A stretch of DNA of 64,000 nt from Actinacidiphila acididurans (GTDB lineage: Bacteria; Actinomycetota; Actinomycetes; Streptomycetales; Streptomycetaceae). The notes beneath the pieces are model-generated. The model was not told the origin of the DNA, ran no database searches, and saw only the letters and a list, made by a program, of their open reading frames with translations. Where the stretch lies: positions 186,001 through 250,000 of the forward strand of contig NZ_JADKYB010000009.1 of assembly GCF_016918855.1 (NCBI RefSeq), written 5' to 3'. The position numbers and the translations under genes were made by a program. Below are positions 30,782 through 39,589 of the stretch, piece by piece; position 1 is the first letter of the stretch; the number at the start of each line of letters is the position of its first letter.

Positions 30782-31930
30782 TCAGCGGTCCCAGACCACG
30801 GCCAGGGTCGGCGGCTTGCGGAAGACCAGGCCGCGCGGGGCGCTGGGGCTGCGCTCGTCCAGGCGCAGGCCGGGCAGCCGCTCGAAGCAGGCGCGCAGCG
30901 CGGTACGGGCCTCCAGCCGGGCCAGGTGCGCGCCGACGCAGTAGTGCGGGCCGTGGGCGAACGCCAACTGCAGCCGGGTGTTGGGGCGGTGGATGTCGAA
31001 ACGGTCGGGGTCGGTGAACACGTCGGGGTCGCGGTTGGCCCCGGCGAGTGAGACGGTGACCAGGTCGCCCGCGCGGATCCGCGCCCCGGCCAGCTCCACG
31101 TCCCCGGTGGCGTAGCGGTCGACGACCGCGGCGCCCGGCTCCAGGCGCAAGGACTCCTCGATCGCACTGTCCAGCAGGTCGGGATCGGCCAGCAGCAGGT
31201 CGGCCGGTGCGGTCTCGGGCGCGCTCAGCACGTGCAGCAGCGCGTTGGCGATCATCGCCTCGGTGGTCTCGATGCCGCCGAAGAGCAGCACGGCGGCGTT
31301 CGAGGCCAGTTCGGGCACGGTGAGCCGGCCGTCGGCGGCGGCCCGCGCCAGCAGGGAACCGCTCGCACCGGCGTCGAGCGTCCCGGCGACGGCCTCGCGC
31401 AGCGCCGCATAGGCCGCCGGGCCCTCACTGCCCGCGTCCTGGCCCTGCGTGAGCCGGTCCACGGCCTGCACGATCGCGTCGTACCAGGACAGGATCCCCG
31501 CCACCGGTATGCCGGTCAGCCCCAGCACCTCGGCCATCACCGCCGCCGCCAGCGGACCGGCGAAGTCCCGGCGCAATTCCGCCGCCCCCTGCGCCGCGAA
31601 CCCGTCCAGCAGCCGGTCGGCCTCGCCCCGCACCGTGTCGCCGAGCGCCGCGTGCACCGCCCGCGGCCGGAACGGCTCGACGAACGGCTCCCGGTGCCGC
31701 GCGTGCTCGGAACCGTCGAGCGAAAGCATGCTCGCGCCCACCACCTGCGCGGTGGTGAACCGCGGATCGTCCACGGTGAACGCCGCGGCGTCCCGCATCA
31801 CCTCCACGGCCGCCGCACGCCCCGTCACCATCCACCCCCCGAGCGCGGGCACCCACACCACAGGCCCCTGGGCCCGCAACCGGGCCAGATGAGGATGCGG
31901 ATCCGCGGCGAGTTCAGCAAGGGTGACCAC
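30782..31930 (-). CDS. Cytochrome P450
   Basis: The product has 382 residues from GTG 31930. The heme-binding loop is FAHGPHYCVGAHLARLE (Cys ligand), the ExxR pair is ESLRLEPG, and the I-helix reads VLLFGGIETTEAMIAN. The usual I-helix AG(x)xTT appears as GGIETT, so the acid/alcohol pair is Glu-Thr with a Gly replacing Ala. The N-terminus has no membrane anchor, as for soluble bacterial P450s. Near-complete family length (about 390-410 typical) implies a short N-terminus. No ferredoxin or reductase gene lies nearby. Substrate unknown. The upstream gene in the window is an orphan antitoxin on the other strand. Confidence 0.93.
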   Translation of the reverse strand: MVTLAELAADPHPHLARLRAQGPVVWVPALGGWMVTGRAAAVEVMRDAAAFTVDDPRFTTAQVVGASMLSLDGSEHARHREPFVEPFRPRAVHAALGDTVRGEADRLLDGFAAQGAAELRRDFAGPLAAAVMAEVLGLTGIPVAGILSWYDAIVQAVDRLTQGQDAGSEGPAAYAALREAVAGTLDAGASGSLLARAAADGRLTVPELASNAAVLLFGGIETTEAMIANALLHVLSAPETAPADLLLADPDLLDSAIEESLRLEPGAAVVDRYATGDVELAGARIRAGDLVTVSLAGANRDPDVFTDPDRFDIHRPNTRLQLAFAHGPHYCVGAHLARLEARTALRACFERLPGLRLDERSPSAPRGLVFRKPPTLAVVWDR

Positions 31931-32039
31931 CCGGCGAGCCTAAAGCCTGCCGTTCCGGTCCTGACCGGCAGGCGCCGCCGGCCAGTCGGCGCGGGCGGTC
32001 CGGCACCCACTCGCCGGTCGGCAGTGCACACTTCTGCAC

Positions 32040-32300
32040 ATGGGTGAGACGTTGCCGATCACGCAGGCGCGGGCGCGACTCGGGTCGCTGGTGCGGCGGG
32101 CCTCGCAGGCCCGCGAGCGCATCACGATCACCGACCACGGGCAGCCGGCCGCTGTGCTGATCAACCCGCAGGAGCTGGCGGATCTCGAGGACGCGCTCGC
32201 GCTGGCGCGGTACCGGGCCCGGCAGGCGGCGGGAGCGAACACCGCGGTGCCTCACGAGGAGGCGCGCGCCCGGCTCGGCCTGGAGCGGCACGCGTCTTGA
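32040..32300 (+). CDS. Phd/YefM-type antitoxin, apparently without toxin
   Basis: The product has 86 residues from ATG 32040. LPITQARARLGSLVRRA is the Phd N-terminal DNA-binding segment, and RITITDHGQPAAVLINPQELADLED completes the PhdYeFM fold; the C-terminal 25 residues are the usual toxin-neutralising tail. In Streptomyces a RelE-type toxin normally follows within a few bases. Here the next 380 bases contain no frame resembling RelE, Doc or YoeB, so the antitoxin is orphaned or serves a toxin elsewhere. Confidence 0.85.
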   Translation: MGETLPITQARARLGSLVRRASQARERITITDHGQPAAVLINPQELADLEDALALARYRARQAAGANTAVPHEEARARLGLERHAS

Positions 32301-32681
32301 CCTGCAAACCGTCCCCACGGTGCGCCGGACCTGCGGCGAATTCCGGCGCGCAATGGCACACCGTCCGGTACCGGTTGAACCGACTTGCACCGACGGCCCG
32401 CGTGTCCCCGTGGTTCCCCGGACGCGGGCGGTACGCCGGACCGGTGCGTACCGCCCGCACCCGCACTGTAGGCGGGGCGCCGGCGCCGAACCTCCTGCCA
32501 CGTGCCCTCTTGCAACCACCGCCCGCTCGCGCCCGTTGACCTGCGCGGACGCGAAGGCCCCCGGCGCGGGCGGGCGCGGCACTCCCGATGTCGCGGCGGC
32601 AACCATGCTCCGTGGACCTGGCCCTCTGGGCGAGCGGTGACGTTCAGGGCGTGTTCACCGCGCGCCGTTAGTCCTGGTCAC
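32301..32681. other. 381-bp region with no recognisable gene
   Basis: This is the position where a partner toxin of the Phd-type antitoxin would be expected. All frames were read. The longest plus-strand frames are Arg- and Pro-rich, with no similarity to toxins and no ribosome sites. The promoter of the metallophosphoesterase gene must lie near its 3' end. Confidence 0.5.
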
Positions 32682-34196
32682 ATGCCTGGATGCGACTTCA
32701 CCCGCAGGGATCTGCTGATCTGGTCGGCCGTCGCGGCCGCCGCGCCCGCGATCTCCCTCTCCGCCTTCGACGGCCTGGCCTCGGCGGCCACCCCGGACGG
32801 CGACATCTCGCCCGCGAACCTGGAACTCGTGACGCTCACCGAGGACCGGGCCGTCATCACCTGGTACACCGGATACACCGGCACCGACGACGGCACCGGC
32901 CGGATGGTGCCCGCCCCCGCGGACGGCGAGGTGCACTGGGGCACCCACCCCGACAAGCTGCACAAGGTGGCCACCGGCCTGTCCCGGAACACGCCCTACC
33001 ACTACGTCGAGCTCACCGGCCTGGAGCCCGGGCAGACGTACTACTACCAGGCCCGCTCGCTCGGCCTGCCGGTACCTCCCACCCCCTTCACCCTGATCAG
33101 CGGCAACGCGGTCGGCACCTCCACCTTCGGCCTGGACACCACCGGCCCGTACAGCTTCACCACCCCGCTGCCGCCGCCGGGCACGTACCTGTTCTCCATC
33201 GCCCTGTGCAACGACCTGCACATGGGCGAGACCCAGGCCGGACTCGTCGGCGGGCAGCCGCAGTACATCGGGATCCAGCAGGTGCCCGGCCTGCCGCCCT
33301 ACCCCGAGGTCATGCTCGAGTCCCTGGTGCAGGACGTCACGACGCTGGGCGCGGACTACCTGCTCGCCGCCGGCGACATCTCCGCCGAGGCCGTCCCGGT
33401 CGACCTGAGCACGGCGTACCGCATGCTCGGCGACTTCGGCCTGTACCGCGACGACTACTTCGTGACCCGCGGCAACCACGACCGCGCCCACCTCGGCGAC
33501 CCCTACGCCGGCTGCCGGGCCGGCCAGTGGCAGGGCAACGACTGCTTCCAGGACGAGTTCTTCCCCGGCACGGGCGAACCGACCTACTTCACCCGGGACA
33601 TCCAGGGCCTGCGCGTCATCGGGATCGACACGTACGACAAGCCCGGCAACGGCGGTGACGCCGGCGCCCTGTCCCCCGAGCAGCTGTCCTGGTTCCGCAC
33701 CCAGCTCGCCAAGGAACAGGACCGGCCGACCATCGTCTTCGGGCACCACCCGCTGGTCGTCCAGGACTCCGCGTTCCCCATCACGCCCGGCAACTCCCTG
33801 GACCCCGCGCAGGCGACCACCATCCTGCAGGACTACGCCCGCATGCCCGGTCTCTTCCTGCACCACGCCGGGCACACCCACCGCAACAAGCGCACGATCA
33901 GCCCGCTGGCCCCGCGCGTGACGCTGCAGGAGATCGCGGCGGGCAAGGAGTACCCCGGCGGATTCTCCATCCTGCGCCTGTACACCGGGGGTTACGCCCT
34001 CAACTTCTACAAGAGCCGCAGCGACCTGGCCCGCGAGTGGAGCGAACGCAGCCGCCAGGAAATCCTCGGCTACTGGCCCCAGTTCGCTTTGGGCGCCGCC
34101 GTCTCGGACCGCAACATCATGGTCGAACGCGACCTGTCGGGCCTGCGCCCGGTCCGCGGCCACAAGCCCCACGGCCGCGTCCTGGCCTCCCGCTGA
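32682..34196 (+). CDS. Tat-exported metallophosphoesterase (purple acid phosphatase-like)
   Basis: The product has 504 residues from ATG 32682. TRRDLLIWSAVAAAAPAIS is a Tat signal (RR with following hydrophobic core). A fibronectin-III-like domain (about 40-170: NLELVTLTEDRAVITWYTGYTG, TYYYQARS) precedes the metallophosphoesterase domain. Its metal ligands are visible: CNDLHMGE (DxH), LLAAGDIS (GD), TRGNHDRAH (GNHD), FGHHPLVV (GHHP) and HHAGHTHRNK (GHTH). It hydrolyses phosphate mono- or diesters outside the cytoplasm. Tat export fits cytoplasmic loading of the metal centre. A strong hairpin follows the stop. Confidence 0.9.
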   Translation: MPGCDFTRRDLLIWSAVAAAAPAISLSAFDGLASAATPDGDISPANLELVTLTEDRAVITWYTGYTGTDDGTGRMVPAPADGEVHWGTHPDKLHKVATGLSRNTPYHYVELTGLEPGQTYYYQARSLGLPVPPTPFTLISGNAVGTSTFGLDTTGPYSFTTPLPPPGTYLFSIALCNDLHMGETQAGLVGGQPQYIGIQQVPGLPPYPEVMLESLVQDVTTLGADYLLAAGDISAEAVPVDLSTAYRMLGDFGLYRDDYFVTRGNHDRAHLGDPYAGCRAGQWQGNDCFQDEFFPGTGEPTYFTRDIQGLRVIGIDTYDKPGNGGDAGALSPEQLSWFRTQLAKEQDRPTIVFGHHPLVVQDSAFPITPGNSLDPAQATTILQDYARMPGLFLHHAGHTHRNKRTISPLAPRVTLQEIAAGKEYPGGFSILRLYTGGYALNFYKSRSDLAREWSERSRQEILGYWPQFALGAAVSDRNIMVERDLSGLRPVRGHKPHGRVLASR

Positions 34197-34228
34197 CGCA
34201 ACGCCTCCGCGCCGCTCATTACGGCGAA

Positions 34229-34262
34229 CGCCCCGGGTACCGGGCCGACGGTACCCGGGGCG
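34229..34262 (+). terminator. Hairpin terminator after the metallophosphoesterase
   Basis: Perfect 14-bp arms CGCCCCGGGTACCG (34229-34242) and CGGTACCCGGGGCG (34249-34262) with a 6-base loop start 33 bases after the stop. Confidence 0.85.
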
Positions 34263-34439
34263 CCGGTCCCCGGGCCGGCGGGCCGCGCATTACCGCGGCG
34301 GAGTGGAATCGGATGGTCCGAAGGGGTGCGGCCGGCCTCGCCCCGGAACGCCAGCCCGCGGCTTTCCGTACGCAGGTGTTACGAAGGCGCCCCGAGACCG
34401 CCGACGCCGCCCTCGCCCGGTGCAGCCAAGGGAGCACGC

Positions 34440-35357
34440 ATGACCGACTACGGCCACGACCTGGTCTTCGGCACCCTCCTGGAACCACCCGGCGACAACC
34501 CCCGGCGTGTCGTGGAACTGGCCGAGTTCACCGAAGAGGCCGGCCTGGACCTCGCGAGCCTCTCCGACCACCCCTACTGGCCCGAACGCCTGGACACGAT
34601 GGCGCTGCTCTCCGTCATCGTCGCCCGCACCACCCGCCTGCGTGTCCTGTCCAACCTCGCCAACCTGCCGCTGCGCCCGCCGACGACCCTCGCCCGCACC
34701 GCCGCCACCCTGGACATCCTCAGCGGCGGACGGTTCGAGCTGGGCATCGGCACTGGCACGCAGCACTTCTGGGACGCCATCACCGCCGAGGGCGGGCCCC
34801 GGCGCACCGCCGGGGAGTCGATCGAAGCACTCGACGAAGCGGTCCGGATCGTCCGCGCACTATGGGCACCAGGCTCCGATCTGCGGTTCCACGGCAAGCA
34901 CTACCGCCTCGACGGAGCAAAGACCGGACCGGCACCCGCGCACGACATCGGCATCTGGCTCGGCGCGTACCAGCCCCGGCTGCTGCGGCTGACCGGCCGC
35001 GTCGCCGACGCCTGGGTGCCCAGCTCACCCTTCCTCCCGCCCGAGCACCTGCCGGCCGCCAACCGGGTCATCGACGACGCCGCGACCGCCGCCGGCCGCT
35101 CCCCGCAAGCGGTACGCCGCGCGTACAACGTCGAAGGGGAGTTCGGCACCGGTACCGGTTTCCTCCAGGGCCCACCCCGGATGTGGGCCGAGCAACTCGC
35201 GCACCTCGCCCTCACCGAGGGCATCAGCACGTTCATGCTCTACCGGGCCGAGCAGCCCGACGCCATCCGCCGCTTCGGCAAGGAGGTCGCCCCCGCAGTC
35301 CGCGAACTGGTTGCACAAGGACGCGGATCCGGCGGGGCGAACAGCCCGAACCGCTGA
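34440..35357 (+). CDS. LLM-class flavin/F420-dependent oxidoreductase
   Basis: The product has 305 residues from ATG 34440, 9 bases after AAGGGA. The luciferase-like TIM barrel is clear: VELAEFTEEAGLDLASLSDHPYW, MALLSVIVARTTRLRVLSNLANLPLRPP, LDILSGGRFELGIGTGTQ (F420/FMN-phosphate site), and GIWLGAYQPRLLRLTGRVADAWVPS. This pattern is typical of F420-dependent actinobacterial members, but FMN cannot be excluded. The substrate is unknown. It is co-directional with tap, 246 bases upstream, and unlikely to be linked in function. Confidence 0.9.
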   Translation: MTDYGHDLVFGTLLEPPGDNPRRVVELAEFTEEAGLDLASLSDHPYWPERLDTMALLSVIVARTTRLRVLSNLANLPLRPPTTLARTAATLDILSGGRFELGIGTGTQHFWDAITAEGGPRRTAGESIEALDEAVRIVRALWAPGSDLRFHGKHYRLDGAKTGPAPAHDIGIWLGAYQPRLLRLTGRVADAWVPSSPFLPPEHLPAANRVIDDAATAAGRSPQAVRRAYNVEGEFGTGTGFLQGPPRMWAEQLAHLALTEGISTFMLYRAEQPDAIRRFGKEVAPAVRELVAQGRGSGGANSPNR

Positions 35358-35603
35358 AAGCCGTGTCCGGACCGGTGGTGGGCGGACGGCCGCGGCCACT
35401 GCGGCGGCCACGAAGGACCGGCCGCGGGTGGTCAGGCGGTGCTCGACGCGTCCCGCGGGCGGTACGCGGCCGTTGTGTCGTACGCGAGCGCTTCGGCGGG
35501 CCTGACGCGCTCCCGCGGGACCGTCGCACATAGGAGCCCGTCTTGCGCGATCCACGTGCGATTCGCCGCGCGAGCGACGATAGGGTGCGCGCGGAGGTGA
35601 GCG

Positions 35604-37943
35604 GTGCCCACGCAGGACGAGCTGTTCAGCGCGGTCGACGCGCTGCTGGAACAGGCGGCGGCCGCAGAGGCCCTGCCGCCGCCCGCGGAGCGCAGGCGGC
35701 TGCGGGAGGCGGCGGGACTGAGCCAGGCTCAGGTCGCCGCGGCGGTCTCGACGCGGCGGGAGGCGGTGGGGAACTGGGAGTCCGGCCGCACCGAGCCGAG
35801 GCCGCCGCAGCGCGCCGCCTACGCCCGGCTGCTGGAGGGACTGGCCACGCGGTTCCCCGCACCGCAGGCCCCGGCGGCGCCCGTCCCCGAGCCGCAGCCC
35901 GCGCCCGCGGCCCCGGAGACGTTCACCGGCCCCGCCGACGTACCGCCTGCCGCGCCGACCCCGCCGGCCGGGAGTACGGCGAGTACCAGGATGCCGGCCG
36001 TACGGAAGGCGCCCGCGAAGCCCGCGCCCGCCGCCCCGGCCGCAGCACCGCCTGCCGCGCCGACCCCGCCTGCCGCGCCGACCCCGCCTGCCGCGCCGAC
36101 CCCGCCGGCCGGGAGTACGGCGAGTACCAGGACGTCGGCCGTACGGGAGGCGCCCGCGAAGCCCGCGCCCGCCGCCCCGGCCCCGGCTACGGCGGTCGAT
36201 CCGCGGTTCGCGCACGGCCCGTTGGGTGTGCTGGACGGTGACGGGTCGTTGTACTGCGCGGGCGGGCTGGTGCTTCAGTGCCCGGCGTCGACGGTGCCGG
36301 AGCTGGTGGAGTGGACGCTCGCCGAAGCCGAGCTGGGCGCGCCGCGTCTGCACCGTTCGGGCAAGGACTCCGATCCGCTGATCGTCCTCACGGCGGCCGC
36401 GGCGCAGCGGCTGGGGCTGCCGGAGCAGTTGGAGGACCGGCGCGCGATGCGGCTGCCGGAGGGCCACAAGGTCGTCAAGCAGATCAGCAAGGCCAAGTGG
36501 CAGCTCACCAAGCGGGGTTTCGGCCCGTGGGCCCGGATCTACCGGCCCGCACAGGGCGACCAGCGGCGATGCGTACAACTGGCCGTACTGCCCTGGCACG
36601 CGCTGGACTCCCGGGCCTGGGGCGAGGCCGACCGGCTCCCGCCGGCCGAACTCGCCCGGGTCCTGACGGCGTACGCCGCCCGCGTACTGACCCCGCGCGG
36701 CTCCACCGCGGTGGCCGGCCTGGAACTGATGAGCGCGCTGCGCCCGCCGACCCGCGCCGTCCGCGACGAGGCGACCGGCACCTGGGTGTCCGGCCCGGTC
36801 CCCGGCTCGCTCACCCAAGCGGTCGACCCGGCGCCGCCCGAGGCCCCCGACGAACACCCCGTCGTCGCGGCCCTGTTCCCCCGCGGGCACCTGCGCGGTG
36901 AGGCGGAGGTCCTCGACGAGGAGGCGTTCGACTGGATCCGCGAGCCCGAGCTGCTCACCGATGCCGAGTGCGCGCAGCAGTTCGCCGTCGGCATCGACGT
37001 GAACACCGCGTTCCTCGCGGCCGCGAACCGGCTGCCGGTCGGCCTGTCCGGGCCGGAGTACGTGAAGGCGCCGCGGTTCGACAAGGCCGTGCCGGGCTCC
37101 TGGCTGGTGGACCTGTCCGGCATCGGGATCGACCCGCGCCTGCCGAACCCGTTCACCCCGCACGGCCGGCCCCCGACCGGACCCGCCTGGTACGCCACGC
37201 CCACGGTGGCGTACGCGGCAGAGCTGATCGGCCAGTTCGGGCTGCCGGTGGAGCTGCGCCCGATCGAGGCGTACGTGCGCAGGGACGCGGGGGCGTACCT
37301 GGACCCCTGGTACAAGCACCTGGCCGAGGCGTACAAGGCGACGATGGCCGACCTCGGGGTGACCGCCGACCTGACTCCGCAGCAGTTCCTGGACGCGATG
37401 GCCGGCCACAAGCAGGCCGACCCGGGCATGGCGGCGGTGCTGTCGGCGATCAAGTCGACGGTCAAGGGCGGCATCGGCAAGCTGCGCGAGCGGCCGCAGG
37501 GCGCCTCCTACCGGCCGGGGGAGCGGTGGCCGGCCCTGGAACGCCCGACGTGGCGGCCGGACATCCGCGCCGCGGTCATCGCTGCGGCCCGGGTGAACAT
37601 GCACCGCAAGCTGCTCAAGGTCGCGGCCGCCACCGGCGGGGCGCTGCCCGCGGAGCGGGCCGGCGGCGGGTGGACCGTACGCTTCGGCCAGGACGCGCTG
37701 ATGCCCATCGCGCTGCTGTCGGACTGCGCGGTCTACCCGGGCGCCGGGCCGTCGCCGCTGGACGTCCTGCCGTACGACGCGGCCGGCAAGCCCGCGCCGG
37801 GCACGTTCCGGCTCGGGGTCTCGCCCGGGATGGTCAAGCACGAGGGCACGCGCCCGCTGTACTGGGCGGTGGAACTGCTGGAGCAGGACCACAACCCGGC
37901 CCGGCACATCAAGGGCGACGACGTACCGGACGAGGGGGAGTAG
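35604..37943 (+). CDS. tap: Telomere-associated protein Tap
   Basis: The product has 779 residues from GTG 35604, after a strong ribosome site (GGAGGTGA, 35593-35600). Residues about 28-85 form an XRE-type helix-turn-helix (LREAAGLSQAQVAAAVSTRREAVGNWESG). A Pro/Ala-rich linker (about 90-200) contains repeated segments. The remainder is the Tap core, with GPLGVLDGDGSLYCAGGLVLQCP, KQISKAKWQLTKRGFGPWARIY, VLTAYAARVLTPRGSTAVAGLELM and the ending AVELLEQDHNPARHI. Tap binds the 3' overhang of linear Streptomyces telomeres and recruits the terminal protein Tpg for end patching. The tpg gene starts 3 bases after the tap stop, as in chromosomal tap-tpg operons. This marks the replicon as linear. Confidence 0.93.
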   Translation: MPTQDELFSAVDALLEQAAAAEALPPPAERRRLREAAGLSQAQVAAAVSTRREAVGNWESGRTEPRPPQRAAYARLLEGLATRFPAPQAPAAPVPEPQPAPAAPETFTGPADVPPAAPTPPAGSTASTRMPAVRKAPAKPAPAAPAAAPPAAPTPPAAPTPPAAPTPPAGSTASTRTSAVREAPAKPAPAAPAPATAVDPRFAHGPLGVLDGDGSLYCAGGLVLQCPASTVPELVEWTLAEAELGAPRLHRSGKDSDPLIVLTAAAAQRLGLPEQLEDRRAMRLPEGHKVVKQISKAKWQLTKRGFGPWARIYRPAQGDQRRCVQLAVLPWHALDSRAWGEADRLPPAELARVLTAYAARVLTPRGSTAVAGLELMSALRPPTRAVRDEATGTWVSGPVPGSLTQAVDPAPPEAPDEHPVVAALFPRGHLRGEAEVLDEEAFDWIREPELLTDAECAQQFAVGIDVNTAFLAAANRLPVGLSGPEYVKAPRFDKAVPGSWLVDLSGIGIDPRLPNPFTPHGRPPTGPAWYATPTVAYAAELIGQFGLPVELRPIEAYVRRDAGAYLDPWYKHLAEAYKATMADLGVTADLTPQQFLDAMAGHKQADPGMAAVLSAIKSTVKGGIGKLRERPQGASYRPGERWPALERPTWRPDIRAAVIAAARVNMHRKLLKVAAATGGALPAERAGGGWTVRFGQDALMPIALLSDCAVYPGAGPSPLDVLPYDAAGKPAPGTFRLGVSPGMVKHEGTRPLYWAVELLEQDHNPARHIKGDDVPDEGE
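35943..36182 (+). repeat. In-frame duplication and PPAAPT repeats in the Tap linker
   Basis: A 99-bp segment (35943-36041) recurs at 36084-36182 with a few changes. It encodes PPAAPTPPAGSTASTR, followed by PAVR or SAVR and an APAKPAPAAPA tail. Between and within them, an 18-bp unit (PPAAPT) stands in three tandem copies at 36048-36101. The duplication keeps the frame and only lengthens the flexible linker between the helix-turn-helix and the Tap core. Confidence 0.85.
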
Positions 37944-37946
37944 GGC

Positions 37947-38504
37947 GTGGGCAAGCTGCGGGACAGCCTGGAGCGGGCGAGCGAGGCCGCCGCGACCCGC
38001 CCCATCCCCATGTCCGCCGGCGCGCGGATGCGGTTCCTGGTCAGGAGCGAGAAGGGCTCCACCCGCGCCGTCGCCGCCCGGCTCGGGGTCACCCAGCGCA
38101 CGGTCGAGCGGTACGTGAAGGGCACCTTGCGCCGTCCCCGCCCGGACCTGGCCGAGCGCCTGGAGCGCGAGGTCCGCAAGGACTGGCAGCCCCGCGTGCG
38201 GCAGCGCGCCCGAAAACGCGCCGCCACCTCCACCGGGATCGTCATCGAGACCCGCGCCCGCTTCGGCTTCACCGCCGCCCCCGGCTCCACCGACGACGCC
38301 CGGATGCGGCGCATCACCCAGCACCTGCCCTCGGCCTACGCCGCCCGCCTGTTCGACGCGCAGGCCGCCGGCGCCACCGAGCAGCAACTCCGGCGCATCG
38401 CCGCCGAAGGCCTCCAGGAGATCTACTTCAAGGACCGCGGCCGCCGCGCCCACGACCTCGCGGTGGAGTTCACCGACATCGACTACATCGAGCTGGACTT
38501 CTGA
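37947..38504 (+). CDS. tpg: Telomere terminal protein Tpg
   Basis: The product has 185 residues, the size usual for Tpg. It begins at GTG 37947, 3 bases after tap. It has a helix-turn-helix (KGSTRAVAARLGVTQRTVERYVKG, residues 37-59), then IETRARFGFTAAPGSTDDAR (about 100-119), and a C-terminal region HLPSAYAARLFDAQ with EGLQEIYFKDRG. Tpg primes DNA synthesis at the recessed telomere and stays covalently bound to the 5' end. In the model Streptomyces protein a Thr near position 114 is the attachment residue; Thr109 and Thr115 are the candidates here. A strong terminator follows the operon. Confidence 0.95.
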   Translation: MGKLRDSLERASEAAATRPIPMSAGARMRFLVRSEKGSTRAVAARLGVTQRTVERYVKGTLRRPRPDLAERLEREVRKDWQPRVRQRARKRAATSTGIVIETRARFGFTAAPGSTDDARMRRITQHLPSAYAARLFDAQAAGATEQQLRRIAAEGLQEIYFKDRGRRAHDLAVEFTDIDYIELDF

Positions 38505-38552
38505 GCAGGACCGGCACGGTGCCGGGCCCGGACGAGCGCGGCTGAGCCGGCG

Positions 38553-38593
38553 GCCCGGCAGCCCCGGGACGACGGTCTGCGGGGCTGCCGGGC
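38553..38593 (+). terminator. Hairpin terminator of the tap-tpg operon
   Basis: Perfect 13-bp arms GCCCGGCAGCCCC (38553-38565) and GGGGCTGCCGGGC (38581-38593) with a 15-base loop. It lies 48 bases after the tpg stop and before the convergent lectin gene. Three AGCTC units follow at 38626-38640. Confidence 0.85.
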
Positions 38594-38638
38594 TCATCGG
38601 GCGGCCTCGCCGGCCTGCGCCCAACAGCTCAGCTCAGC

Positions 38639-39226
38639 TCAGTCGTTCCACATCTGGTAGCCGTTGTTGTAGCTCGCGCTGCTGCACGTGTAGAGGCGCA
38701 GGCCGGCGTCGGAGCTGTAGTCCATGCACTTCCCGGTGGCCACGTTCATCCAGTCGACCCAGGTGCCGTCGGAGTTCTCCCAGTAGATCACCCACTTCTG
38801 GTACCCGTTGGTGTAGCTCGCGCTGCTGCAGGTGTAACCGCGCAGGCCGGCGGTGCTGCTGCCGTCGAGGCACAGTCCGGTCTTGGCGTTCTTGAACTGG
38901 TAGGAGCCGGCGTTGTCCGTCACGTTCCACTTCTGGTAGCCGTTGTTGTAGCTGGCGTCGCTGCACGTGTACATCCGCAGGCCGGCGGTGCTGCTGTCGT
39001 CCAGGCAGTTCCCGTACAGGCCGTTGACGAAGTTCTTCGTCCCGGTGGTGGTGGCGGCCGCGGGCGTCGCCGCGGCCCCGTCGGCGTGGATGTTGTGCGC
39101 GCTCACGCCGGCGTGGGACACGACCGGGCCGGACGCGGCCGGGGACTCGGCCACCGCCGCCACGGATCCCCCCATCACCAGCACGGCTGCCGCGGCCACT
39201 CCGGCAAGGGCATGCCTGATCGTCAT
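38639..39226 (-). CDS. Secreted ricin-type beta-trefoil lectin-like protein
   Basis: The product has 195 residues. The signal peptide MTIRHALAGVAAAAVLVMGGSVAAVAES ends near residue 27. After a Ala/Thr-rich stretch come three repeats of about 45 residues, each with CLD or CMD and LRxYTCSxASYxNGYQxW (GYQKW, GYQKW, GYQMW): the QxW motif of ricin B chains. Three subdomains make one full trefoil. There is no catalytic domain, so it is a free-standing secreted carbohydrate-binding protein. Each repeat contains two Cys, allowing one disulfide per lobe. The start is ATG 39226. It is convergent with the tap-tpg operon. Confidence 0.82.
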   Translation of the reverse strand: MTIRHALAGVAAAAVLVMGGSVAAVAESPAASGPVVSHAGVSAHNIHADGAAATPAAATTTGTKNFVNGLYGNCLDDSSTAGLRMYTCSDASYNNGYQKWNVTDNAGSYQFKNAKTGLCLDGSSTAGLRGYTCSSASYTNGYQKWVIYWENSDGTWVDWMNVATGKCMDYSSDAGLRLYTCSSASYNNGYQMWND

Positions 39227-39589
39227 CTGGTTCCTCCCCCTGGTTTCCCGGACCCGGCGATCCGGTGACGCCGCCGATCCGGCATGCAGAGCGTGACAGC
39301 GCACCCCGCGCCAAGTCTTTGACGCTCGCTCACCAGGACTTGACGATTCGTGTCCAGGTTCCGGGCTCCGAAAGACCCTGCCCCCCGGGCGGCAGCCCCC
39401 GGCACCGACCGACCCCGCGCTCACGCAATGCCGTTGCGTGTGAGGCCCCCGACGTCCTCGACTTCGCCGTGTCCACCCCCCGCCTGCTCCACGCGGCGGC
39501 GTCGTGGGGCAATCCGCCGCGCCCGTACGGCGTCCCGTCCGCCCGAAATTCGCGTGTGGCCGGCGCCGGCGTTCGGCCACACTGCGGGG

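Noticed and set aside
28224..31930. P450, methyltransferase and oxidoreductases as part of a biosynthetic cluster
   Set aside because: No core synthase (PKS, NRPS, terpene or RiPP genes) is present.
32301..32681. Search for a RelE/Doc-type toxin after the Phd antitoxin
   Set aside because: No frame shows toxin motifs; the region is recorded as empty.
35025..38624. Very long minus-strand open frame opposite tap-tpg
   Set aside because: Antisense frame; Arg/Gly/Pro-rich, no family match, and tap-tpg on the other strand is certain.
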